Assembly (NCBI GenBank): GCA_947179155.2
Contig: OX359267.1
Span: 44,988,292 to 45,052,291 of the forward strand
DNA: 64,000 bases
Source: Hedera helix
Taxonomy: Eukaryota > Streptophyta > Magnoliopsida > Apiales > Araliaceae
Direction of reading: 5' to 3'
The number at the start of each line of letters is the position of its first letter. Within the stretch, counting starts at the first letter, position 1. The notes under the pieces are model-generated. The model worked only from the letters and a program-made list of their open reading frames with translations. It was not told the DNA's origin and did not search any database. Below, piece after piece: positions 48,852 through 59,882 of the stretch. The position numbers and the translations under genes are program-made.

Positions 48852-49750
48852 GTAAAAATTGGGGTTATATCAAATTTTCTTTATTGTACTCAACTTCAAT
48901 TTATGTATATATTATTATACTACATTTTTTTACAATCGAGTTATTGTACTCAATTTTTTTTATAAAAAGTGAAATTTTCGTCAATCATGTTAACCATTTA
49001 ACAGAAAAATGACGTGACAGTATTAAATACTATTTTCATCATTGAACTGGAGGTAAATTTATAATTGCATCAGTGAAGCGAAAAAAAATAAAATAATAAT
49101 ACCCTCTCTGTTACAAAAAAAAAGATTAAATTTATTTAAAAAAAATTAATTTGAGGTATTTTAAAAATAAATTTTAATTTAATAATAATAATAGCATCTC
49201 CGTTACACACAAAAAAAAGATTAATTTTTCTTTTCAAAAATTAATTTGAGATATTTTAAAAATAAATTTTAATTTAATAATAATAATACTAATAATAATA
49301 ACAACAACAACAACAACAACAATAATATCCTTTCCGTTACACAAAAAAAGAATATTCGTTTTGCTTTTTAAAAATTAATGTGAGGTGTTAAAAATAAATT
49401 TTATTATTATTATTAAACTAAAATTTATTTTTAAAATACCACAAATTAATTTTTTAAAAACAAAATTAATCTTCTTCTTTTTTGATAACGGATAGGGTAT
49501 TATTCTTATTCTTATTATTTATTTATTTTGTTTTAGTGATGGAATTTTAAATTTATCTGATATTTAATACTGTAACGTTATTTTTTTGTTAAATAGTTAA
49601 CAGTTATTAACGAAAATTTTATTTGTTATAAAAAAATTTGAGTATAATAACTTGATTGTAAATTTTTTTAAGACAATAATATATATATAAATTGAGACTA
49701 AGTATAATAATAAAAAAATTTGATACAACCCGTAAAAATTGAGATATTAG
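48852..49750. mobile_element. Long terminal inverted repeat element
   Basis: The left arm (48852 to about 49070) and right arm (about 49530-49750) are inverse copies, with GGGTTATATCAAATTTT at the left matching the inverse of the right end GGGTTGTATCAAATTTT, and shared AACAGAAAAATGACGT-like stretches inwards. About 900 bp, no transposase. Borders are approximate and the superfamily (Mutator-like or other) is undecided. The centre is a Stowaway-like array. Confidence 0.6.
49090..49500. repeat. Array of Stowaway-like half units
   Basis: Three head-to-tail units of about 100 bp (from about 49100, 49197 and 49328), each starting CC(C)TYTCCGTTAC or similar, with AAAAATTAATTTGAGGTATTTT. One inverted unit ends near 49495. 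A (CAA)n tract lies at 49301-49321. Confidence 0.65.
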
Positions 49751-50383
49751 ACAAAACTAACATTTCTTGATCATACCTCGTTGTATACGCTAATGCTACC
49801 CTCCTCCTAACAACTTATTTTATACGTGTTCGTTGGATATTTATTCTAAATACTAAGATATAGGATATATAACAATTTATTTTATACTTACGAAATATGT
49901 AAAATATTTCATCTCTTATAAATTACTCCTATAAAATTAATTGTTATTGACTTCTTGCTTTGTGATATTATCAAATTTAAAATTAATATAAATATATATA
50001 ATTTCTGTAAGCACAATGATACTACTTATTATAAAATTTATTGTTTTTATAATTTTTAATGAGTATTATTAATTTTGAGTTAAAATGTTATAATTTTCAA
50101 AAGATTATAATAATTTTATAATTTAAAATGTAAAGAGCATAAATTTATGTGCATAGGTAATTAAAAATTGTTTATGACTAAATATCAATTTGCACCATAA
50201 ATTTTATTTTAAACTAAATTCACCTTACACTTTTAGTAAAAAAACAAAATGTACATTTCACACTATTTTTCAGCCAAATATTTATCGGAAGCCTTATTAC
50301 GTCTTTAAAACAACAATAACCCATTAATTCGTGCAAGACACGAATTTAGTAGGTATCGTAAAATTAATATAGCTTCAACCCTA
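49751..50383. other. AT-rich spacer
   Basis: I see no gene or clear element here. Confidence 0.4.
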
Positions 50384-50990
50384 TGTCATGAATGCCACAA
50401 GAAACAAGATTTGAAGTAAAATCCAAAAACAATTTAACAAGATTTGAAGTAAAACCCGAAAACAATTTGCTCCTCACGGACTCTCTCTCTAAATGCTGGT
50501 TCTTTCTCTTATTCACTACAATCCTCTGCTAAGGACTCATCTGCTAGGGCTTAAATCATTTGTAACAAAAAGTTTTTATTTTTCTTAAGTTTATGACGAC
50601 AATTTTAAAATTTATAATGACGATATGTATTATCGTCATAATTTTATTTTTTTATAAAATTATAACGATAGTACATATTGTCTCACCATCGCCGTCCTAA
50701 AACTGTGTCTGAGCCCCGTCTGCAAGTCTCAATTTAGCTTCAAAACTCTAAATTCAAAACACAAATAAATAATTTTGGTTTGAAATAAAAAAAAAAATCT
50801 TGTAATGGACGATAACCAATTGATGACTTGAATGGCATCACCAAGATTGGATGGCCCGGAAACTGGAGGACTTGACTTGACTTGACTTGACTTTGACTCA
50901 ATGGTTGAAATCCGCCCTGTTGGGATAAAATTCTGGCTCCACTCCTCCCCTGGTTTATCATAAAGATCCAAATCACTATTGATGTCTAAC
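50384..50990 (-). pseudogene. Inverted partial copy of deoxyhypusine synthase
   Basis: The minus strand carries, in order: the 3' end of exon 1 (about 50868-50816, residues SNLGDAIQV intact, splice donor changed to TT), a recognisable intron 1, the first bases of exon 2 (50743-50718), a 170-bp insertion, and the rest of exon 2 (about 50545-50384). Exon 2 has an in-frame stop, small insertions, and a tandem copy of about 32 bp (around TTTACTTCAAATCTTG). Exons 3-7 are absent. The copy keeps intron sequence, so it arose by DNA duplication, not retroposition. It lies head-to-head with the intact gene, whose start is about 1.6 kb away. Confidence 0.85.
50547..50716. mobile_element. Small MITE inside the pseudogene exon
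   Basis: 170 bp between CATCTGCTA (50538-50546) and CGTCTGCAA (50717-50725), which match at 7 of 9 positions and fit a 9-bp target duplication. Ends are GGGCTTAAAT and the inverse of GGGGCTCAGA. The interior forms a long hairpin around ACGATATGTATTATCGTC. Mutator-type is the best guess. Confidence 0.5.
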
Positions 50991-51594
50991 AAAAATTAAA
51001 ATAATAAAATGACTTAAAAGTTAAAACACTTTACCGCAGAGAGAATATATGCTGCGACTTGTCATTCTTCCATTTAGACACTTATCCATCTTTTAGATTA
51101 AAGGAATAAATATTTAAAAAAATAATTTATTTTTATAAAATATTTTTTTATACTTAATTATTTTATTAAAATAAAATAAATTATTTTTATTTATTTTAAA
51201 TTTATTAATTTTTTTCAAGAAGAATATAAAATAATTAATTTCAGCTAAATTATTTAACTTTTTATTTTTATTTTTTTAATTTTATTTCTTCAATTCAAAC
51301 ATAATATGATATTATGTTTCAATTAAAAGAATAAAAGTAAAAATAAAACAATTTATATATTTAAAATAAAAAAAATATTTAATTATTTTATTAAAATAGA
51401 ATAAATTATTATTATTTTTTTAAATTTATTTTTAAAAAAAATATAAAATAATTCATTTTAATTAAAATAAAATAAATAATTTTATTATCTATTTTTTTTT
51501 TCGTTTATTCTATTTATTCGTTTCAACGTAACATTAAATGTTATACATATATTTTTATAAATTAATTTAATATTTTTAGTCCTATTTAATCTGT
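50991..51594. other. AT-rich spacer with two MITE-like units
   Basis: About 51083-51310 and 51311-51536 are adjacent AT-rich units whose ends share the TATGTTTGAATTGAAG/TATGTTTCAATTAAAAG motif of the MITE at 14878-15183. No gene. Confidence 0.45.
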
Positions 51595-52598
51595 TATAAA
51601 TATCAGATCTTCAATTCTATTTCCATTCTCTCTCGTCACAGTAAGCTATTAAGTTCCGTTCTCTCTTTCACTCGTGATTTATCAGTGATCGGAGTTAGAG
51701 TACGATCTGATCGATCTCGACCGGCTCTGTTTTGGGCTGTTTAGTTTTAAATCTGTATTTTGCTAAGGCTTGAAACTTGATTTTTGTTTGATGTAGTACT
51801 TAATTTGTTCTAATTTATTATGGATCTGTTTTAAATTTTTGTTTGAAGGCATTTGAAGGTATTTGGGATCTGGTTTAATTACTATTCTGGATTTTGTATT
51901 TAGGTTTGTAGTGTTAATCTTCTTCTTGTTCTTGACCGGTGGAGAGAGAGAGGATATGTATGTAAAAATTCATTCAGATAGCCAACTGTCCGAATAAGGT
52001 TGAAATATTTGGCTGATTCAGTCAGAATCATGCTGAATTATCCAGACCATTCTCTAGTCTAAACAAACAAAATGATTAACTTAACGATTCAGTTTTGGGC
52101 CATTCAGATTGATTCAGAGGTTATCAAACATCCCCTTAGTTTTTCTCTCTTTCCTTCGATAATATTTACATAATATCTCTACATGTTTTTTTATGATTTT
52201 ACCTTTTTGAAATTTTGGGAGCTACTTAGGTTTTGTTCGGCGTGCTGTTTGCAACTCTCCCTATTTTCATTTGCGTAATAAACCCTCTCAGTTCCAAAAG
52301 ATATCTTTCCGCAGTTCAATTCCTCTTCAGTAGGTCTGTTTCTCTTTGTCTGTTTCTCTTTATAATAGTTTACACCAGCTGATTATGTTTGTTATATTGT
52401 ATATGTATGCATGTTTGTAAGTCTGTTGTTTTTTTGATAGATCTGTTTATCTGTTTCTGATAAATTATTCCATCTAATTGTCTAGTTTTGTTCAGTAATT
52501 CACTTTATGTTGCTTTCAAACCATAAATTTCAAAGCTATTTATCCCACAAAAAGAGTCTCATTCTCCCCTCACTCTCCTATTCACTCACAGAAAGAAA
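51595..52598 (+). promoter_or_regulatory. Probable promoter and 5' leader of deoxyhypusine synthase
   Basis: TATAAATA at 51595-51602 precedes a pyrimidine-rich tract (TTCCATTCTCTCTCGTCAC) typical of plant transcription starts. The next 950 bp are T-rich, non-coding and intron-like, so a spliced 5' leader is plausible. A nearer start around 52200-52320 cannot be excluded. Confidence 0.35.
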
Positions 52599-55452
52599 AT
52601 GGGAGATGCAAGGAAAAAAAACATTATGGAGTCGGTGCGCTCAGCAGTGTTCAAGCAATCAGAATCCCTTGAAGGGGCTTGCACTAAAATCGAGGGCTAC
52701 GATTTCAACCGTGGAGTCAATTATACCGAGCTTCTCAGCTCCATGCTCTCCACTGGTTTCCAGGCCTCGAATCTTGGTGATGCCATTCAAGTCGTCAATC
52801 AAATGGTTAGTGTCCTTTACAAGATTCTTTCTTTTTTATTTCGAACCAGAATTATTTATGTGTTTTGAATTTTTTGGGGTTTTAATGTGGTTTTGAAGCT
52901 AGATTGGAGGCTTGCAGACGAGTCTTTAGCAGAGGATTGTAGTGAAGAGGAGAGAGAACCAGCATTTAGAGAGTCCGTGAGGAGCAAATTGTTTTTGGGT
53001 TTTACTTCAAATCTTGTTTCTTCTGGTGTTCGTGACACCATTAGGTATCTTGTTCAGCATCACATGGTAAGTGATATATTCAAATTGCTCATTTTGTTTC
53101 TTGCATTTTTCAATACATACATTTGTTTGATGGAATGTCTGTGAAATCACTGAAATTGGATAACAAAATGAAGTTGTTATGAGCAATTAAATTTGCGATT
53201 TGTAATTGAACTAGTCCATTTTTTAGACTCTTAAACTGGTTTTAGTGCATCGACAATTGATAGAAGTATTAATTTGTGATGTTTGTAATTAGAGAGAATT
53301 TTTAGACCTTAAAACTTTTGGTTCGTTTGGTCAATTAGTAGACTATTGTCACTATTCTAACAGGAGACGTTTAAGAATAAACCACAATACTATTTTTAGT
53401 TTCCTACTAAATGAGGGAGTTGGGAGTGGTTGGACAGAGTATAATCCTTACCTTTGGCATTGTCTGTACCTTGTAAGGGGAAAATTTTGAACTTGATATT
53501 ATGTAGTTGTCTGCTTGAGGTTTAACCACTGCAACAGGTAATACCCAATCTTGATGAAAGATACTAACTTGATCAATGAATGTCGTTTCTTTGATATGAA
53601 ATTCTCATAATAAGGAGAAGAAATGTGTGCCATTAATTTGTTTAGTGACTTGATTATTTCAGAAGATAGTTCAATCCAGTATTATTTTCGTATTGCTGCT
53701 TAAGATATAGGAAGTTTCATAATTAACTGCAGGTTGATGTAGTGGTTACAACAGCTGGTGGTATAGAAGAAGATCTTATAAAGTGCCTTGCACCCACTTA
53801 TAAAGGCGATTTTTCTCTATCCGGAACTACTCTGCGCTCGAAAGGACTGAACCGTATAGGTAACCTGCTGGTTCCTAATGACAACTACTGTAAGTTTGAG
53901 GATTGGATTATTCCAATATTTGACCAAATGTTGGAGGAGCAAACTGAGAAGGTATTCCAATATTTGAGTGGATTTTTAATCATGTAAATGACCTATGGGT
54001 ATTGAACTTTTATGATTGTGCAACTACCTTGTTTTACTGGGTAAATAGTGGAAATGGTATCCATTTTGAATAAAACTTAAATTTGTATTAATTGTATAAG
54101 TAAATGCTAGATGCTTTCTCTTTTTGTCCGGCAAATTCCTGTACTTTATGACTCAAAACTCGTTCACACAATGATGCATTCAGACAACTTAAAATGTAGT
54201 ACTCTCCAAATGTATACATTTTCAATCATTAGTGCTTCTATATTAAGTAGTTCTAGTTTTTTAGTGGACATATTTGAAGGAATGTCCCGGTGACCTATGA
54301 TTGAAACCCAGATTCTTCTTTCTTATATGTTTTTTTTCTTCTCTCACTTATTCTTACTTGAGCATAGCACTTTTCTTTCTTTTTTCTTTATTTATTTTTA
54401 ATTTCCATCAACCACTTTTCTTAATCATCTACTGCTTTGAAGAGACCATCACATAAATGATACCCCTAGACATTCCTTCCATTTAACAGGGTGTATTATG
54501 GACGCCGTCTAAAGTAATTGCTCGCTTGGGGAAGGAAATCAATCATGAGAGTTCATACCTGTACTGGGCATATAAGGTCGGTATTGTACCATATTTAAGT
54601 TGACTTCCTGAAATACAAGCTATTAGTTTTTGAGTAATGCTGGGGATACCAAACCAGTCTTTACTACATTGATTGGTGGCTCAGTACTTGCTATTTATTT
54701 ATAATCAATCACCAAGACGTGATCAACCTTCTTTCTCCATGGCTTATTATACCTTACATAAACTTGGGTTGAACCAATTTAAACCATTATATTGTTTATT
54801 TGCCTTTTAGAACAATATTCCTGTCTACTGCCCTGGAATAACGGATGGCTCTCTAGGGGATATGTTATACTTCCACTCTTTCCGCAATCCTGTTCTAGTC
54901 ATTGACCTAGTGCAAGGTAACCTTTTTGTTGTATTCGCGCATTCTATCATAGGTTAAACGTAAATTGACCATCATTTTTACCTTGGTATACAGATGTCAG
55001 AGCCATGAATAGCGAGGCAGTCCATGCAAGTCCCAGGAAGACTGGGATGATAATTCTTGGGGGTGGGCTACCGAAGCATCATATTTGCAATGCTAATATG
55101 ATGCGTAATGGTGCAGATTTTGCCGTCTTCATCAACACAGCACAGGAATTTGATGGAAGTGATTCTGGTGCCCGTCCAGATGAAGCTGTATCTTGGGGGA
55201 AAATTCGTGGTTCTGCCAAGACTGTAAAGGTTAAGCCTTTTACCTGTGCTTTAATTGCTGCCTTAGAGCTTCTGGCATTTGTAAAAATTGTATAGACTTC
55301 CAGATACATCACCACCTTTACCATGTCAATATTTTAAATTTATTTGTGTTTATCAGGTACACTGCGATGCAACTATTGCCTTCCCTTTACTGGTTGCAGA
55401 AACATTTGCAGCAAGGAGAAAGAACTACCTTGAGGCTAAGACCGGACACTAG
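52599..55452 (+). CDS. DHS: Deoxyhypusine synthase
   Basis: Seven coding exons with GT..AG borders: 52599-52805, 52899-53066, 53733-53951, 54490-54576, 54811-54916, 54994-55229, 55357-55452 (TAG). Total 1119 nt, 372 aa, the normal length for the plant enzyme. It transfers the aminobutyl group of spermidine, with NAD, to one lysine of eIF5A, the first step of hypusine formation, in the cytosol as a tetramer. Visible hallmarks are TTAGGIEEDLIKCL (Rossmann/NAD region), GITDGSLGDMLYFHSF, GGGLPKHHICNANMMRNGAD and SWGKIRG with the active-site Lys332. At the position that separates DHS from homospermidine synthases (IxxxN against VxxxD), it has I293..N297, so it is a true DHS. ATG 52599 is the first of the frame. 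A broken inverted partial copy lies upstream. Confidence 0.95.
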
Positions 55453-55760
55453 TTTTGGTGGGATGCAGAATCAGCAATGTAAATTAATCTTCCAAGAGTT
55501 TGTCTAAAACTGGCGAGAGGCTTCAGACTGATAAAAATGTTATGTTCCACCCCGGCCTTTTGATAATGGGTAAACCTGTCTCATACGTATAATAGAGATT
55601 CAGATCTACACCTATAATCTGCATGCAATCACAATATAGTTCAGTACATGTACGAGTGTTTACTAAATATATATCTGTACCAGATAGAGTGATGATTACT
55701 GAAAATCAGAATAAACCTCGCCATCATCGGGAATTGTAGCTATTTTACGATAAAAAAAAT
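55453..55760 (+). other. Deoxyhypusine synthase 3' UTR region
   Basis: Sequence following the TAG, less AT-biased than the DNA beyond 55760. It probably contains the transcript end. No sharp polyadenylation signal was assigned. Confidence 0.4.
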
Positions 55761-55919
55761 ACAAATTAAGAGTATTGTATAACAGTTATGCGGTATTTTT
55801 AAATTTTTTTATAATGTCTCACAAGTTTGTCAATCATGATTTTATTTTCACACCACTGCTAAACTACGATTTTAGGATGAACAATTAAAACAAAGAACAA
55901 AAGTACATGATGTTCATCC

Positions 55920-56125
55920 AATGAATTGAAAGTTTTCTGTTGTCTGTTCATTTTGCGTAGCCCAAGGCCCAAGTTATTATATGGATTGAAATATTGGCCT
56001 CTGGATTAAGGGCTCAATTTGTTAGTCATATACACATTAATTTTAGACACTTTGCAAGGCCCAAGTTAGGCCAAGTTACTATATGGATTGCAATATTGGA
56101 ATGTAGATACTTAATTCATCCATTT
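55920..56125 (+). repeat. Dispersed repeat, right copy
   Basis: Same order of motifs as 23474-23620 (GAATTGAAAGT, TCTGTTCATTTTGC, GCCCAAGGCCCAAG, ATATTGGCC). Within this copy GCCCAAGTTA..ATATGGATTG is itself repeated (about 55965-55995 and 56058-56095). Confidence 0.6.
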
Positions 56126-58620
56126 CAGAAAATGAGTTCCATGCATGGACTTCTTAAAGTTGTTTTTCAAAATTCTAAATTTTAAAATTAATGTAATTTT
56201 GGACAGTACAAGCATAAATATTAAGAATCCCAATATTTACAAACCTTATGAGCATAAAAGGGATTTCTTCTTCTTCATGTTTTCTCTTCAATTTTTATTG
56301 GCCGTTTAGATGTTGTGACAATAAAATTTAAAATATTACGTCATTTTATACTTTCAATATAAATGTACATTCCTTTTGGTAACACAGCTAATAATAGCTT
56401 TGTATTTCAATTAAAATATAATTCAAATAAATTAAAAAGAAATTAACCGTTCTTTGCATTATTATTTCAAAGAAAAACATTAAACATCAACACTTTGTGT
56501 ATTAAAATTATTATAGGCAAAATTTTATCGCACACAATTTATTTAGAATTTCTCTCTATATAGGGGTAAAAAAAAACTTTTGCCTTTGTTCCAAATATGT
56601 CTTATTTTAAAAAAATAAAATTATACTAGAATTAAAAATTTATGAATATGTCACTTGAAGTTGATGGAGTACATTTTAAATTGACCCAAGTTACACCTCC
56701 TTTTATATATTTTATTATTAGAATTATTTATAATATATAGATATATATCAAATTGGTGTAATAGGGAGTTCATTCTTAGTTGCATCTTCAATCTTTGCAG
56801 GCGGGGACAAATAAAAGTCTTTGTATCGAATATACGCCTCTAAACACTTACATTTTTATTTTGCTGAGTTATTTTACTTTATATCTATCAACAAAAATTG
56901 CACTAACATCCTGATATACCTTAAATCATTTCATTGTATAAATATTTCAAAGATTATTTGTTATTGAAGTTAGAGGTGAGAATATTTTTTATTTAAACTT
57001 GCCCGCATTGAACCATAATATCCCTATACAATACAATATTTAAAATAGGACTATGTATTTTCCTTTCTTTTGTTTGGACATGGAAGAAAATTCTACAAAT
57101 GTGTCTACATGTTAGTAGACACGCTCTCACACGCCCAACCATGATGTTCCCAATTGTACATGGATTTTAAATATAAAATAAAAACTCTAAAATTAAAGAA
57201 AAACTCTCCAACTATATCAATATATTTGATCATATACCTATGATAAAGGTATATACAGATGTATAGATATTGAAATACTCTATCAATAACTCGAATATGT
57301 ATTTTTTATATGAAAACGGAGATACCAACGCACGGACTCCTTTCTTTTACATTTTTTCGAGTTTTTTAGAAATAGTTGTCTTGCGCCGTTAGATATTCTC
57401 TATCTACCTGTTGGTTTCAAATACAAGTATCTTTTTGTTAATATTTGAAGTTATTTACCCCTACAAAATATCTAAAATATTCTCTTTATTTTAAAATATA
57501 ATATTATTATTGACTTTTTGAGCTTAATTTTAGATAATTTCAAACTCAGAGTTGTAACTTAACTCCGTTTAGGTCAATATAGTGATAAATAATATAAACC
57601 ACCTAAAAATACTATATATTACTAATTATAATTTTTTATTTTTTTATAATTTTTAATGAATCATATAAATTTTAAGTTTGAAAATATTATAAATTGACTT
57701 TCAAAAAGTCGATACTAATTTTATAATTTGGAACAAAGAATATAATTTAGAATCTTACAGTGTGTATTCCAAAGTTTTTTATCAAATTAAAATTGCGACG
57801 TATATCAAATGTCAAGACATACACTAATATACATGGAATTAGATTAGATTATAAATTAACACGCCATATTACCTATTAAAAGAGTTAATAGTTATCCACA
57901 TAACTTAACTTACAACACAAACATTGACACATAAAATTTCAAGATATATATCATTACCTATATGTAATTAATGTCTATAGTTATTTATTAGTTAAATGCT
58001 TCGAGCAATTGTCAATAGATCATATTTTCCTATTTAATGGGTTTATTTTTTCCCATAGCTCTTGCTTTTAAACTTACTCAATTAGCTAACGACTTTGATT
58101 GTTCGTCTAGGTTTAATCTCGTATCATTGTGCAACATTGGAGAATTAGTTTTAAAATAAATACTTTTATAACTGCGGAATATTACTGCCATGAACTGTAT
58201 GTTTTTGACTTCGGGATCTTCTCGTTCTGGGGATTAGATAGGCGTTTTGAACAATTATCTGACACTATATCTAAGAAATGTCCCTTTTGGAATAAGAAGC
58301 CAGTCAAGTATTCCAATAGTAATGCAAATTGACTAAAATAGTTAGACAATTTGCTTGAATTCTAATCGGACTAATTGACCACGTTTCAAATTGAATTTGA
58401 TTGAGTCTGCTCATGCCTCATAATACTCAATTTTATCATACATATTAATATCAACTCAAAAATATTTTTAGTTGCAGATGAGAAAAGAAAGAAATAATAC
58501 TCTCCCATTCTCAAAAGGAGAGAATGACGTCAAGTACAAAATATTATATCTACAAAAAAATATTTAAAAGTATTTTAATTAAATATAAAATAAGTTGATG
58601 ACAAATTTACCTTTAAAAGT
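56126..58620. other. AT-rich intergenic DNA
   Basis: No supported gene. About 56660-56745 resembles 48350-48435 (GATGGAGTACATTTTAAA and a following TTTATTATTA tract). A short frame at 58129-58332 has no recognisable domain. Confidence 0.4.
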
Positions 58621-58861
58621 AGGGTTTTCTTAATATGTGCTTTTAAGAACACATGTTAAGCGCGAAAAAACAAGAAATGAGGCTCACTAAATATTATTTA
58701 TTTATGCATCTACACTGAATTCAATATATAAAAAAATAATATATTAGTGGATCCCGTGTATTAAATTCAGTACAAATATATAAATAAATAATATTTATTA
58801 GGTCTCATCTCTTATTTTCTATGCTTAGCATGTGTCCTTAGACACATGTTAAGAAGACCCT
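58621..58861. mobile_element. MITE with near-palindromic arms
   Basis: Left arm AGGGTTTTCTTAATATGTG and the inverse of the right arm AGGGTCTTCTTAACATGTG, 241 bp, non-coding interior also largely inverted. TAAAAG is repeated on both sides (58614-58619 and 58862-58867). Confidence 0.65.
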
Positions 58862-59882
58862 TAAAAGCATACTAAAAGTGGGATCTACCAAGTTTAAAAG
58901 AGACAAAAAATTGTTAGTACATTTACATAGAATCTACTATAGACAAAATTGATATTTATTTTATACTCTTTCATCTCTTTTAATTTTCTTAATTAGTGTG
59001 AAATTTTCACCTTGTACAATTTTTTTGAAGACGGAGAAAATAGCTAATTATTTATTTTTATTTGAGTGCGTATATATTATTTTAAGTATGTATTGAGTAT
59101 TAATTTAAATACGTACCTATTAAATATATATTTTTGAGTCGTGGTTGAAATTTGAACATAAAATAAGTCCAATATAATTTTGTTAGATTTTATTTATATT
59201 TTAAATTATTTTTTATATATGTGCCAAAAGTTATTTGATGGCTTTATATTGCGAGGAGATACATGTAGAATTAAATAACTTTTGAGTTGTTTATCATTAC
59301 ACGCGCACAATTGTTTTTACTTTGGGCTAAACCGAGCTCACGTATGTCTAAGCAATTTATTTTGAAAATTAATATTTTTATAAATAAAATTAATAACTAT
59401 ATAATTCTTTTTATTTGAATAATAAATAAAATTTACAGTCTTGTAAGTTGTAAGAAGTAATATGCGAAAATAATACTTATAATTTTTTATTTTTTTTATT
59501 TTCTTTGTCAAATTAAATCACTAGCCTCATAATTCTTTACTTCAACTTTCAATTCACATATTTCACATAAGTAATGTTACGGTCACAATTTTTTTTTTTT
59601 TTAAAAAATAAATATAAAATAATGTTTTATATTATAATTAATTTATATATTATCATATAAGGATGAGTTTAATAACTATAACGAATTAGTATCATTCACA
59701 TTATTTGTATTTTAATTTAATATCTAATCTTTTGTCACTTCGGTTCACGTTGTAGGCATCCGGTCCGGTTCCTGGCCACTCCAATTCCTACCCGTCTCTG
59801 CGGCCAAAATTCGTCGCACACCGGGTAAAGTATTTAGAATCATAATCTGGCTGGTTACTTGCGACTAATATTGGTCAATCAA
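58862..59882. other. Intergenic DNA and 5' region of the aminotransferase gene
   Basis: AT-rich to about 59745. From 59755 to 59830 the composition becomes balanced (CCGGTCCGGTTCCTGG), suggesting the promoter-proximal region or 5' leader of the gene that starts at 59883. The coding frame is closed upstream by TAG at 59835. Confidence 0.4.

Noticed and set aside
50729..50992. 87-codon minus-strand frame as a small gene
   Set aside because: It is the exon 1 and intron 1 remnant of the DHS pseudogene read through a lost splice site.
58129..58332. 67-codon frame in the intergenic region
   Set aside because: No domain and no supporting splice, promoter or neighbouring exon.
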